DNA of 64,000 nt, from positions 2,418,001 through 2,482,000 of the forward strand of contig NZ_CP159834.1 of NCBI RefSeq assembly GCF_047730165.1, given 5' to 3'. This DNA comes from Patiriisocius sp047730165 (lineage in GTDB: Bacteria; Bacteroidota; Bacteroidia; Flavobacteriales; Flavobacteriaceae). A program made the translations under genes and the position numbers. Below the pieces are notes generated by a model that saw only the letters and a program-made list of their open reading frames with translations, was not told where the DNA came from and did not search any database. Positions 52,492 to 62,758 of this stretch are shown in pieces (the first letter of the stretch is position 1; each line of letters starts with the position of its first letter).

Positions 52492-54333
52492 TTATTGTTT
52501 TAAAACAAACTTCTTTGTAAGGCTTAATGATCCGGTAGTGTTATAAATAGATACAATAAAAATTCCATCACTAATAGCGCTAGTATCAAACTGTCCTTTA
52601 AAACCATTGGTCGTTTCACTAAAAACAGCAGAGTGAACTACTACCCCTTTAATATCAAGAATATCATATCTTAGTAGTCCGTCACTCAATACATCAAGTA
52701 CGATAACTTCCATTTCTGTTTTACTCAATGGATATATCTGGATGTCTGCTTTATCTTCATCAAAAGCTCCAACTGTCAATAGTGGTAGGTTATCAAGATT
52801 AAATGCTGTAATGCGCGTAGACCAGAAATCTTCATCCTGAAAATATTCACCTACATACCAAAATGTCTCTCCATCTGGGTCAATAGTCATTTGAGCATAA
52901 TCCCCAAAACGGTTTGTATTTGTTTGAATCCCTGCACCGTCAATAATGGTTTGCTCTTTAAAAGACATTTCGTTTAATGTGTCTCCATCTAACCGTCCTG
53001 TAAAACGCAAACCTGCAGCTAAGCCGAAGCTTCCCACGTTATAGCCCAATGCGATATCCCCATCATCGTTCATTGTCATACTACCCATAAACCTATTTAC
53101 ATTATCATCTAAAGTCCAAGTTCCTTCTTGAAAAACAGTGAATTCTTGAGCACCTTCATTACGCAGCTCATACCATCTAATACCAGATAAATCATCACCT
53201 AGATTTACATTAAAATTTAGTAAAAATGAATTATAATCTCCAAAAACTCTGTAGTTTGCCATGTAAGAAATTACACCACCTATATTATCTATTGCCTGTG
53301 CTGACCCTGGCTGACCCACATCTCCATTACCGAAAGGTTGGAACGTAGACTCAAAAGCCTGAGTCGGTATAACCTGTGGTACAGAAATAGTAGAGATTCC
53401 TGGATTACTAAAATTTGGCTCAACTTCCCAAACCTTTAAATGATCAAAAACCACTCCTGGCCAAGAATCATCTTGTAGATACACAAAATACCCTGGAGCG
53501 TCATTAGCAGGTGACGTGGATCCTATTAAATTTGCTGGCTGTGGGCCAAAAACAGTATTAGGATTTCTAATAATACCTGTTAATTCAAAGCCTATAATTA
53601 CTGGGTCGCTCTCATCATTTAATAGCGCTTCTCTATCTATTGTATAGGCTACATCACCATTTTTGTTTGCAGCTAAATAGTAAGCATTTGGCCAAACTGC
53701 ATAGTGCGGGTAATCAGGAAAATCATCCAATTCAAACTCGTATCTAAAATACGTTGAAGTAGGATCTGCCGTTTCTGAAACAGCAATAAGCAATCCATTA
53801 GAACCATCATTAAACTGACTAATAAACCATCTGTCTGCCAATTGATCATACATAACGATAGGGTCTCCATCATTAACTCCATTTTGAAAAAACTGAGCCA
53901 GACTTAGTGGTCCAAGCAATAAAACACCATTTTTATTAAAAACCTTGATAGCACTATTCACTGCGTGCACATAGTGATTAGGTCCCGCTGCGCCTGTAGG
54001 ATCTGGAGGTATAGCTTGCCCTTCAGAAACATTTATTCCGTCAAAAGAAATCAAAATGTCTTGTGCATCGCGATTAGGAGCATTTTTCTGAATCATAGGG
54101 TCAGCACCTAATGGCAATGCATCTTGATTTGATTTTGGTGCATTCCGCATATTATTAGGAATAATTCGCAGGTTATTAGGAATAGAATCTAATGGCACTA
54201 TCTGTGCAAGATCTCTCAAGGGGACAGAAACACCTAAATTAGTCCCTGTAATAATTTTTTTAGGAGGAAATTTTTCCTGTGCAAAGCCAGTAAAACTTGC
54301 TATTAAGGCAACGTAAAATAATATCTTCTTCAT
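52492..54333 (-). CDS. Secreted protein with type IX sorting domain
   Basis: 613 residues from the ATG at 54333 (MKKILFYVALIASFTGFAQE), a clear signal peptide; the frame to 54351 adds six residues and is less likely. The body is one large beta-propeller or related fold of about 450 residues (GAAGPNHYVHAVNSAIKVFN, MYDQLADRWFISQFNDGSNG, DPDGETFWYVGEYFQDEDFW). The C-terminal 80 residues have the type IX sorting layout (IQIYPLSKTEMEVIVLDVLS, ISDGIFIVSIYNTTGSLSLT, KKFVLKQ). It is exported through the T9SS to the surface or medium. Function unknown. Confidence 0.8.
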   Translation of the reverse strand: MKKILFYVALIASFTGFAQEKFPPKKIITGTNLGVSVPLRDLAQIVPLDSIPNNLRIIPNNMRNAPKSNQDALPLGADPMIQKNAPNRDAQDILISFDGINVSEGQAIPPDPTGAAGPNHYVHAVNSAIKVFNKNGVLLLGPLSLAQFFQNGVNDGDPIVMYDQLADRWFISQFNDGSNGLLIAVSETADPTSTYFRYEFELDDFPDYPHYAVWPNAYYLAANKNGDVAYTIDREALLNDESDPVIIGFELTGIIRNPNTVFGPQPANLIGSTSPANDAPGYFVYLQDDSWPGVVFDHLKVWEVEPNFSNPGISTISVPQVIPTQAFESTFQPFGNGDVGQPGSAQAIDNIGGVISYMANYRVFGDYNSFLLNFNVNLGDDLSGIRWYELRNEGAQEFTVFQEGTWTLDDNVNRFMGSMTMNDDGDIALGYNVGSFGLAAGLRFTGRLDGDTLNEMSFKEQTIIDGAGIQTNTNRFGDYAQMTIDPDGETFWYVGEYFQDEDFWSTRITAFNLDNLPLLTVGAFDEDKADIQIYPLSKTEMEVIVLDVLSDGLLRYDILDIKGVVVHSAVFSETTNGFKGQFDTSAISDGIFIVSIYNTTGSLSLTKKFVLKQ

Positions 54334-54470
54334 CTCTGTTATTTTTAGCAAAAATAATTATTATTTGTTGAAAAATGTAGAGTAACTATTGCAATCTAGC
54401 CATTCTCAATTGCTAAGATTAGCTTAAATTTGTATCGTTAAATCTCATTAAGATTAATTAAACAAATCAA

Positions 54471-57400
54471 TTGAACACGACAATTTATTTTTTTGGAACG
54501 CTTAAAAACAAGGTTTTTGCGGTCCAGACTACTCAGGAAATTTCAAAGGAAGATACTAAAAAATTAACGTGGCTTTTTGGCGACGTACCTCAAATAGACA
54601 AATCCGTACTCACGGATTTTTTTATTGGACCTCGTGCGGCAATGATCACTCCTTGGAGTACAAACGCCGTTGAAATTACCCAAAACATGGGAATAGCTGG
54701 GATTGTAAGGATTGAAGAATTTTATAATAATTCTGAAACACCACAGACCTTTGACCCGATGCTTTCGCAAAAGTATGATGAATTACATCAAGATATTTTC
54801 ACGATTAACATTGCGCCAGAACCTATTAGAAATATTGATAATATTTCAGCATTTAATAAAGCAGAGGGACTTGCTTTAAATGAAGAAGAAGTTATATATC
54901 TAGAAAACCTTGCAAAAAAAATAGGCAGACTTCTTACAGACTCAGAAGTGTTTGGATTTAGCCAAGCAAATAGTGAGCATTGTCGTCATAAAATATTTAA
55001 CGGAACTTTTATCATAGACGGTGAAGAGATGCCTTCTTCTTTATTTAAGATGATAAAAGAAACGAGCAAGAAAAACCATAATGATATTGTTTCTGCATAC
55101 AAGGATAACGTTGCTTTTGTAAAAGGACCACAGGCAATACAATTTGCACCCGCAAGTCCAGATAAACCAGATTACTATAAAAACACAGCATTTGATAGTG
55201 TGATTTCTTTAAAAGCAGAAACACATAATTTTCCAACTACGGTAGAGCCATTTAATGGCGCTGCAACCGGTAGTGGTGGTGAAATAAGAGATAGACTCGC
55301 AGGAGGAAAAGGTTCTTTGCCCTTAGCAGGTACCGCTGTGTATATGACTTCTTACTCTAGGTTGAATGATGAGAAACCTTGGGAGCAATCAATGGAACCT
55401 CGGGAGTGGTTATACCAAACACCTTTAGATATTTTAATAAAAGCAAGCAATGGAGCTTCAGATTTTGGAAACAAATTTGGGCAACCTTTGATAGCGGGTT
55501 CAGTATTAACTTTCGAACATAAAGATACTTCGACTCCTCTAAATACACGTAAATTAGGCTTTGACAAAGTGATTATGATGGCCGGTGGTATCGGATATGG
55601 GAAAGCAGACCAGGCTTTAAAAGACAGACCAAATACTGGAGACAAAGTTGTCATCCTTGGTGGAGAAAATTATAGAATTGGGATGGGAGGCGCTGCAGTA
55701 TCTAGCGCAGATACTGGAGAGTTCTCTAGTGGGATTGAATTAAACGCCATACAACGTTCTAATCCTGAGATGCAAAAACGTGCAGCAAATGCAGTACGTG
55801 GAATGGTAGAAAGTGATATTAATCCTATCGTCTCTATCCACGATCACGGGGCTGGCGGACATTTAAACTGTTTAAGCGAACTTGTAGAAGACACGGGAGG
55901 ATTAATTGATTTAGATAAATTACCTGTGGGTGACCCTACGCTTTCGGCTAAAGAAATTATAGGAAACGAATCGCAAGAACGTATGGGGCTTGTGATAGGA
56001 GAAAAGGATATTGACACCTTACAACGTGTTGCAGATAGAGAACGTTCTCCTATGTATGTTGTAGGAGAAGTAACGGGTGATCACCAATTTACTTTTAAGA
56101 GCAAAACAACAGGTGCAACACCTATGGATTTTGCTTTGGAAGATTTTTTCGGGAGCTCGCCAAAGACCATTATGAATGATACAACGGTGATTCGTAATTA
56201 CGAGAACGCTGTGTATGATGTTTCAGAAATAAAAAAATATGTAAGCCAAGTATTGCAATTAGAAGCAGTGGCTTGTAAAGATTGGTTAACAAACAAAGTA
56301 GACCGTTGTGTAACCGGTAAAGTGGCAAAACAACAATGTGCTGGTCCTTTACAATTACCACTTAATAACTGTGGTGTGATGGCGCTTGATTATAAAGGTA
56401 AAAATGGTGTTGCTACTAGTATAGGACACTCCCCTATTTCTGGATTGATTGATCCGGTTGCTGGTTCGCGTAACTCAATTACCGAAGCACTGACAAATAT
56501 TATCTGGGCACCTCTTGAAGAAGGATTAAAAAGTATTTCACTTTCTGCAAACTGGATGTGGCCTTGTAATAATGAAGGGGAAGACGCTCGCCTTTATAAA
56601 GCAGTAGAAGCGATTAGTGAATTTAGTATTGATCTTGGAATCAATGTACCTACCGGTAAAGATTCACTATCGATGAAACAGAAATACAAAAATGAAGAAG
56701 TGATCTCACCAGGTACGGTTATCATTTCAGCAGGCGCACATTGTAGTGATATTACGAAAGTAGTGGAGCCAGTGGCGCAATTAGGGAAAGGTAGTTTGTA
56801 TTATATCAACATTTCGCAAGACGACTATAAATTAGGAGGGTCTTCTTTTGGGCAGATCTTAAGTGCTTTAGGTAGCGATGCGCCAACGGTTAAAAGCGCA
56901 TCCTATGTTAAGACCGTATTTAATACGATTCAAAAGCTTATTAAAGACAATCAAATAATCGCGGGTCACGATGTTGCTTCGGGTGGATTGATTACTACCT
57001 TATTAGAATTATTTTTCGGAAATATTAACACGGGAGCAACTTTAGATTTATCAGGATTAGGTGAAGATCTTGTAAAAATTCTTTTTGCTGAAAACTGCGG
57101 AATTGTAATTCAAGCAACAAATGATTCTGTTTTTGAAAAGGCATTAAATGAAAATGACATCACGTTCCATACGCTTGGGCAGGTTGCCGAATCTAAATCG
57201 CTACAGCTTCGTTTAGGAGCTCAAGATCTTAGTTTTGACATTGCTGAAATGCGCGATAGCTGGTACAAAACCTCTTATCTATTAGACACTAAGCAAAGCG
57301 GTAATCAAGCGGCAGCTCGTTTTGAAAACTATAAGAGACAACCTTTACAGTTCACATTCCCTGAGCAGTTTACAGGAATGCTACCATCGGCTCCTAACGG

Positions 57401-58151
57401 AGAGCGCATAAAAGCAGCGATCATAAGAGAGAAAGGCTCTAACAGTGAGCGTGAGATGGCAAATGCAATGTATTTAGCTGGTTTTGACGTGAAGGATGTT
57501 CATATGACAGACTTGATAAGCGGTCGTGAAACATTGGAAGATATTAAATTTATCGCAGCCGTTGGAGGATTTTCTAACAGTGATGTTTTAGGTTCTGCAA
57601 AAGGATGGGCTGGTGCTTTCTTATATAATGAGAAAGCCAATAAAGCACTCAAGAACTTCTTTGCAAAAGAGGACACATTATCATTAGGAGTTTGTAATGG
57701 GTGTCAACTCTTTGTGGAGCTTGGCTTGTTAACTCCAGAAGATACTGAGAAACCAAAGATGCTACATAATGAGAGTGGCAAGTTTGAATGTTCATTTACA
57801 TCTGTTACAATACAAGAGAATAACTCTGTGATGTTATCCAGTCTTAAAGGGAGCACCTTAGGAATTTGGGCAGCACATGGGGAAGGTAAATTCTCATTTC
57901 CGAAGGAAGAAGGACACTATAACATCGTGGGAAAATATGGATACGATGCTTTTCCATCCAATCCTAACGGGAGTGATTTTAACACTGCGATGATGACAGA
58001 TAAAACGGGCAGGCATTTAGTGATGATGCCGCATTTAGAACGCTCTACATTCCCTTGGAATTGGGGACATTACCCTGCAGATAGAAACGATGAAGTTTCT
58101 CCTTGGCTAGAGGGTTTTGTAAATGCTAGAACCTGGCTCGAAAGCAAATAG
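54471..58151 (+). CDS. purL: Phosphoribosylformylglycinamidine synthase
   Basis: 1226 residues, the large single-chain form: it converts FGAR plus glutamine to FGAM in purine synthesis. The only in-frame start before the domain is TTG at 54471 (an upstream in-frame TAA rules out a longer gene); the next ATG is far inside. ATP-binding and synthase regions include GFSQANSEHCRHKIFNGTFI, KAETHNFPTTVEPFNGAATG, GSGGEIRDRLAGGKGS and GKDSLSMKQKYK. The C-terminal glutamine amidotransferase has Cys in LGVCNGCQLFVELGLL at about 1076 and His/Glu in PHLERSTFPWNWGHYPADRN. Possible -7 box TAAATTTG at 54425-54432. Confidence 0.97.
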   Translation: MNTTIYFFGTLKNKVFAVQTTQEISKEDTKKLTWLFGDVPQIDKSVLTDFFIGPRAAMITPWSTNAVEITQNMGIAGIVRIEEFYNNSETPQTFDPMLSQKYDELHQDIFTINIAPEPIRNIDNISAFNKAEGLALNEEEVIYLENLAKKIGRLLTDSEVFGFSQANSEHCRHKIFNGTFIIDGEEMPSSLFKMIKETSKKNHNDIVSAYKDNVAFVKGPQAIQFAPASPDKPDYYKNTAFDSVISLKAETHNFPTTVEPFNGAATGSGGEIRDRLAGGKGSLPLAGTAVYMTSYSRLNDEKPWEQSMEPREWLYQTPLDILIKASNGASDFGNKFGQPLIAGSVLTFEHKDTSTPLNTRKLGFDKVIMMAGGIGYGKADQALKDRPNTGDKVVILGGENYRIGMGGAAVSSADTGEFSSGIELNAIQRSNPEMQKRAANAVRGMVESDINPIVSIHDHGAGGHLNCLSELVEDTGGLIDLDKLPVGDPTLSAKEIIGNESQERMGLVIGEKDIDTLQRVADRERSPMYVVGEVTGDHQFTFKSKTTGATPMDFALEDFFGSSPKTIMNDTTVIRNYENAVYDVSEIKKYVSQVLQLEAVACKDWLTNKVDRCVTGKVAKQQCAGPLQLPLNNCGVMALDYKGKNGVATSIGHSPISGLIDPVAGSRNSITEALTNIIWAPLEEGLKSISLSANWMWPCNNEGEDARLYKAVEAISEFSIDLGINVPTGKDSLSMKQKYKNEEVISPGTVIISAGAHCSDITKVVEPVAQLGKGSLYYINISQDDYKLGGSSFGQILSALGSDAPTVKSASYVKTVFNTIQKLIKDNQIIAGHDVASGGLITTLLELFFGNINTGATLDLSGLGEDLVKILFAENCGIVIQATNDSVFEKALNENDITFHTLGQVAESKSLQLRLGAQDLSFDIAEMRDSWYKTSYLLDTKQSGNQAAARFENYKRQPLQFTFPEQFTGMLPSAPNGERIKAAIIREKGSNSEREMANAMYLAGFDVKDVHMTDLISGRETLEDIKFIAAVGGFSNSDVLGSAKGWAGAFLYNEKANKALKNFFAKEDTLSLGVCNGCQLFVELGLLTPEDTEKPKMLHNESGKFECSFTSVTIQENNSVMLSSLKGSTLGIWAAHGEGKFSFPKEEGHYNIVGKYGYDAFPSNPNGSDFNTAMMTDKTGRHLVMMPHLERSTFPWNWGHYPADRNDEVSPWLEGFVNARTWLESK

Positions 58152-58252
58152 TTTTCTCACAATTTACACATATATAGTCCATAAGAGCGTAAGAAATTAC
58201 TACTTTTATGGATTATAATTTTTCACCTCATTCCTACAAGTTAGTAAATACT

Positions 58253-60658
58253 ATGAACAAATTAAATCTCTTTATTTTCGTATTATTGGTATCCGTTTCT
58301 GTTTTTGCACAAGGTATTCAAGAGAAGCATCAACGAGCTCAAATATTTTATTCTCAATCTAGTGATTTAGTGGCATTAGAAAAAATGGGAATACCTGTAG
58401 AACACGGCATTCATAAAGCTGGTTTTTTTGTCATATCAGACTTTTCTGTATCAGAGATTGCTATTGCACGCCAAGCTGGATATCAAGTTGACATATTAAT
58501 AGCGGATAGTAAGGCATATTTTATTTCAGAAAACAGTAAAAAAGTAGCTATTAGAAATTTAAGTTGTGCTACAGATGGAGGTGATCAATACGCAGTACCT
58601 GACAACTTTAATTTAGGTAGTATGGGTGGTTTCTTGACCTATCAAGAAATATTAGATGAATTAGATGCTATGAAAGCAGCGTATCCTGATCTTATTACTA
58701 CAAAATCTAATATCAGTAACTTTTTAACGCAAGGGCAATCAGATAATAGTGTTACACCTTCTATAGGTGGTAATGGTATACAATGGGTTAAGATTAGTGA
58801 CAACCCGGATACTGATGAAACAGAAGAAGAAATTTTATATTCTGCCATACATCACGCACGGGAGCCAATGTCTGTGATGCAATTAATATATTACATGTGG
58901 TATCTGCTGGAAAATTATGATACGGATACAGAAGTACAGAGTATTGTTAATAATACAGAGCTCTATTTTGTTCCTGTTCTTAATCCTGATGGTTATTTAT
59001 ATAATGAAAAGACGGACCCTAATGGTGGTGGTTTCTGGAGAAAAAATAGAAGGAATAATGGTGGGGGAGATTTTGGCGTTGACAATAATCGCAATTATGA
59101 GTATTTTATTGACGGAGATGCTAACAATGGTATGTGGGGAGGTGATGGTTCTTCTGGTAATCCTGATAGTCAGACCTATAGAGGCACGGCACCTTTTAGC
59201 GAAGTGGAGAACCAAGCAATGAAATGGTTTTGTGAGCAACACAATTTTGTGATGGCATTTAATAACCACTCTTTTGGAAATTTATTACTTTATCCTTTTG
59301 GGTATACAGAAGAAACACCAACTGATGAAAATGAGTTGTTTGAAACTATAGGTAACGAGTTGGTATCTAGAAATGGTTTTAATAACATGTTATCTTCTGG
59401 GCTCTATCCTGCAGCAGGAGATAGTGATGATTTTATGTTTGGAACTGTTGGGACACATGATAAGATTTATGCTTACACTCCAGAGATAGGTTCAGCCTTC
59501 TGGCCAGCAAGTAATCAGATAATACCTATTGCTCAGAGTATGATGTATTTAAATCTTACCTCTTCAAAAATGGTAAATAATTTTGCAGCAATTACAGATG
59601 ATAGCGCTCAGTATTTAGGCGGTGCTGGAGTTAATGATGCCGCATTTACAATCCAACGATTAGGAGTTAAAGGTAATGGAACATTTACGGTATCGCTAGT
59701 ACCTGTATCTGGTAACATCTCTGCTCAAGGTCCTACAATATCATTTAATGCCTTGGATGTATTAGAAAGTCAAGACAGTAGCATACAATACACCCTTGCC
59801 TCAGGAACAACAGCTGGAGAAGAAGTTGTATTTGATCTTGTAGTGAATAACGGATCTTATGATACTGCAACAAGAATCACAAAATATTATGGTGATCTAG
59901 ATGCAGTGTTTACTGATCAAGGAAACAGTGTAACCTCTAATTTTAATAATAACGGTTGGGCTACTACTTCACAAACCTTTGTATCCCCATCAACATCTAT
60001 AACAGACTCCCCTAACGGAAACTATCAAAACGGAGATAACAAAACAATTACCCTAAGTGATGCTATTGATTTAACTAATGCCTTAGGGGCAAATGTTACA
60101 TATTTTGCACAATGGGAGATAGAAGCTGGCTGGGATTATGTTCAGTTCGAAATATCTACAGACAACGGAAGTACCTGGGTCCCACAATGTGGAAACTACA
60201 CGACTGCTGGTAGTGATAATGGTTTTCAACCTGAAGGACAACCTTTGTATGATGGCACACAAAGCGACTGGGTGTTAGAAGAAATTAACTTGAGTGACTA
60301 TATAGGAGAAACAATTATCGCTAGATTTCAATTGAGAGCTGATAACGCCCAGCGCAGAGACGGTTTTTATTTTGATGATTTAACGTTTAATATTTTAGAA
60401 CCTGGAGTCTTAGCTGTGAATGAACTAGAAAACAGTTTTGGTGTGTATCCAAATCCAGTTAAAAATCAATTAAATATTACCACGGCATTGACAGATTATA
60501 ATGTTGATCTGTATACCATTCAAGGGCAGCACATTTCGGAGATAAAAAGCCAAAATGGATCACAAAAGATTGATTACAGTACCTTTGCAAGAGGTATTTA
60601 TATTATGACCCTATCTAGTGAAGGTGCATCAATAAGTGTTAAAATCATTAAAGAGTAA
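58253..60658 (+). CDS. Secreted M14 zinc carboxypeptidase with type IX sorting domain
   Basis: 801 residues from the ATG at 58253 (MNKLNLFIFVLLVSVSVFAQ), chosen because it starts a signal peptide. Residues about 120-430 are the peptidase: IQWVKISDNPD, SAIHHAREPMSVMQLIYYMW (HxxE), FVPVLNPDGYLYN, FWRKNRRNN, FNNHSFGNLLLYPFGYT and catalytic Glu in AYTPEIGSAFWPAS. A MAM/jelly-roll-like domain at about 610-720 (DWVLEEINLSDYIGETIIAR) and the type IX sorting tail (LENSFGVYPNPVKNQLNI) follow. It degrades peptides outside the cell. It is distinct from the cytoplasmic M14 enzyme at 38 kb. Confidence 0.92.
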   Translation: MNKLNLFIFVLLVSVSVFAQGIQEKHQRAQIFYSQSSDLVALEKMGIPVEHGIHKAGFFVISDFSVSEIAIARQAGYQVDILIADSKAYFISENSKKVAIRNLSCATDGGDQYAVPDNFNLGSMGGFLTYQEILDELDAMKAAYPDLITTKSNISNFLTQGQSDNSVTPSIGGNGIQWVKISDNPDTDETEEEILYSAIHHAREPMSVMQLIYYMWYLLENYDTDTEVQSIVNNTELYFVPVLNPDGYLYNEKTDPNGGGFWRKNRRNNGGGDFGVDNNRNYEYFIDGDANNGMWGGDGSSGNPDSQTYRGTAPFSEVENQAMKWFCEQHNFVMAFNNHSFGNLLLYPFGYTEETPTDENELFETIGNELVSRNGFNNMLSSGLYPAAGDSDDFMFGTVGTHDKIYAYTPEIGSAFWPASNQIIPIAQSMMYLNLTSSKMVNNFAAITDDSAQYLGGAGVNDAAFTIQRLGVKGNGTFTVSLVPVSGNISAQGPTISFNALDVLESQDSSIQYTLASGTTAGEEVVFDLVVNNGSYDTATRITKYYGDLDAVFTDQGNSVTSNFNNNGWATTSQTFVSPSTSITDSPNGNYQNGDNKTITLSDAIDLTNALGANVTYFAQWEIEAGWDYVQFEISTDNGSTWVPQCGNYTTAGSDNGFQPEGQPLYDGTQSDWVLEEINLSDYIGETIIARFQLRADNAQRRDGFYFDDLTFNILEPGVLAVNELENSFGVYPNPVKNQLNITTALTDYNVDLYTIQGQHISEIKSQNGSQKIDYSTFARGIYIMTLSSEGASISVKIIKE

Positions 60659-60679
60659 TTCTTCGGTTTTCTTATTTAC

Positions 60680-60712
60680 AAAATGCCAGACAAATTGCTC
60701 GGCATTTTTATT
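60680..60712 (+). terminator. Terminator after the secreted carboxypeptidase
   Basis: AAATGCC / GGCATTT stem with an interrupted inner pairing and a T run, 22 bases past the stop. Confidence 0.7.
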
Positions 60713-60774
60713 TGAATTTTAGTTAATACTAACTTGTTTTTTCATATTTTTCTACTTCACAATTTTATGTAACT

Positions 60775-62553
60775 ATGATCGAAGTAAAAAGACTTTTTGA
60801 CTTTCCTTATTATCAACAAGAAAGATACCCAAAGGAAGATGCCTTAGTGACTAAGGTAAAAGGAAAATGGGTGAAAACCTCCATTTCAGAATATATAGAT
60901 AAGGCAAACGCTTTAAGTCGTGGACTTATAAAACTTGGAGTGCAGCCTAATGACAAGATAGCCATCATCTCTATGACAAATAGAACAGAATGGAACATCT
61001 GTGATATAGGTATTTTGCAAACTGGTGCTCAAGATGTACCTATCTACCCTACTATTAGCAGTGATGAATACGAATACGTATTAAATCACTCTGAAGCTAC
61101 ATATGTTTTTGTGTCTTGTGAAGAAGTACGTGAAAAAGTAGAAAAATGTAAGGCAAACGTGCCTTCATTAAAAGCAGTGTATTGCTTTGATGATATAGCT
61201 GGTCACGCTAATTATCAGGAAATAATTGATTTAGGAAACGAAAACAAAGAGCTACAAGAAGAAGTAGAAAAAAGAATGGCCGCTGTAAAGGAAGACGACC
61301 TTGCTACTCTAATTTATACGTCTGGTACAACCGGAAGACCTAAAGGGGTGATGTTGAGTCATAAAAACATAGCATCAAACGCGATGCATAGTGACGGGAG
61401 ACTCCCTATTGTGCAAGGAGAATCTAAGGCTTTAAGCTTTTTACCGGTGTGTCATATTTATGAGCGTATGCTCCTCTATATGTATCAATATACGGGCACG
61501 AGTATTTATTATGCTGAAAGTCTAGAAACGATCAGCGAAAACCTACAAGAGATTCATCCAGATGTGATGAGTGCAGTACCGCGTTTATTAGAAAAAGTAT
61601 ACGATAAGATTATTGCAAAAGGAACCGCATTAACGGGTGTGAAGAAAAGTTTATTCTTCTGGGCTGTTGATCTAGGATTAAAATGGGAACCATACGGTAA
61701 GAACGGCTGGTGGTATGAAACTAAGTTAGGCGTTGCCCGTAACTTAATCTTTAGCAAATGGCAAGAAGCGTTAGGCGGAAATTTAAAAGCCATTGCTTCT
61801 GGTTCTGCAGCGCTGCAACCGCGTCTAGCGAGAGTGTTTAACGCCGCCGGATGTCCCGTGATGGAAGGATACGGCTTAACCGAAACCTCTCCAGTTTGTA
61901 CAGTGAACGATATGCGTAACAATGGTTTTAGAATAGGTACCGTTGGAAAAGCTTTGCCAGAAACTGTAATTAAAATAGCAGAAGATGGCGAGATCCTTAT
62001 TAAAGGACCACAAGTAATGCAGGGATATTACAAAGATCCTGATCAAACTGCAGAAGTGCTTAAGAATGGGTATTTCCACACAGGAGATATCGGGATTGTA
62101 GATGCAGATGGATTCTTAAAAATCACAGACCGAAAGAAGTCTATGTTTAAGACCAGCGGTGGTAAATATGTTGCACCGCAATTGGTTGAAAACGCCATGA
62201 AGCAATCATTATTCATCGAGCAGATTTTAGTGGTAGGTGATGGTGAAAAAATGCCGTCTGCGTTGATACAACCTAACTGGGAGTATATAGAAGAGTGGAA
62301 AAAGGAGGCGGGTATTGATTTATCTTCAGACACCACTGTGGCGTGTAAAGACGAAACGTTACGTGGCTATATCCAGACAGAGATTGATATCTTTAATGAG
62401 AAATTTGGTAAATGGGAGAAGATTAAAACTTTTCAGCTTACACCAGATGTATGGAGCATACAAGGTGGACACCTCACTCCTACAATGAAACCAAAGCGTA
62501 AAGTGATTAAAGAAAAGTATAATGATCTTTATGAAATGCTTTACGGACGTTAA
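60775..62553 (+). CDS. Long-chain fatty-acid-CoA ligase (AMP-forming)
   Basis: 592 residues. AMP-binding P-loop LIYTSGTTGRPKGVMLSHKN at about 180-199, the A8-like core VMEGYGLTETSPVCTVNDMR at about 361-380, YFHTGDIGIVDADGFLKITD at about 440-459 and the C-terminal hinge with KTSGGKYVAPQLVENAMKQS. The long form with the QGGHLTPTMKPKRKVIKEKY ending is that of bacterial FadD15-type enzymes. It activates fatty acids for degradation or membrane lipid synthesis. A strong terminator follows. Confidence 0.93.
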   Translation: MIEVKRLFDFPYYQQERYPKEDALVTKVKGKWVKTSISEYIDKANALSRGLIKLGVQPNDKIAIISMTNRTEWNICDIGILQTGAQDVPIYPTISSDEYEYVLNHSEATYVFVSCEEVREKVEKCKANVPSLKAVYCFDDIAGHANYQEIIDLGNENKELQEEVEKRMAAVKEDDLATLIYTSGTTGRPKGVMLSHKNIASNAMHSDGRLPIVQGESKALSFLPVCHIYERMLLYMYQYTGTSIYYAESLETISENLQEIHPDVMSAVPRLLEKVYDKIIAKGTALTGVKKSLFFWAVDLGLKWEPYGKNGWWYETKLGVARNLIFSKWQEALGGNLKAIASGSAALQPRLARVFNAAGCPVMEGYGLTETSPVCTVNDMRNNGFRIGTVGKALPETVIKIAEDGEILIKGPQVMQGYYKDPDQTAEVLKNGYFHTGDIGIVDADGFLKITDRKKSMFKTSGGKYVAPQLVENAMKQSLFIEQILVVGDGEKMPSALIQPNWEYIEEWKKEAGIDLSSDTTVACKDETLRGYIQTEIDIFNEKFGKWEKIKTFQLTPDVWSIQGGHLTPTMKPKRKVIKEKYNDLYEMLYGR

Positions 62554-62576
62554 TCATAGATAGTAGATAATAATTA

Positions 62577-62618
62577 TTAAAAGTGAAATCAAGAGTGTTC
62601 TTGGTTTCACTTTTTTGA
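62577..62618 (+). terminator. Terminator after the acyl-CoA synthetase
   Basis: AAGTGAAATCAAGA / TCTTGGTTTCACTT with a 3-4-base loop and one wobble, then T6. Confidence 0.9.
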
Positions 62619-62758
62619 TTCATATATGCTCTTAATCGAGTCACTAGTTCTAAATAACTCAAATAATAACGATAAAGTAGGTTCTAACAACATAGAAATT
62701 CTAATGAGCAATATGAAATATTGTTAGGTAGTTTCTAGTCTCGTTAATGAAGGTAAAA

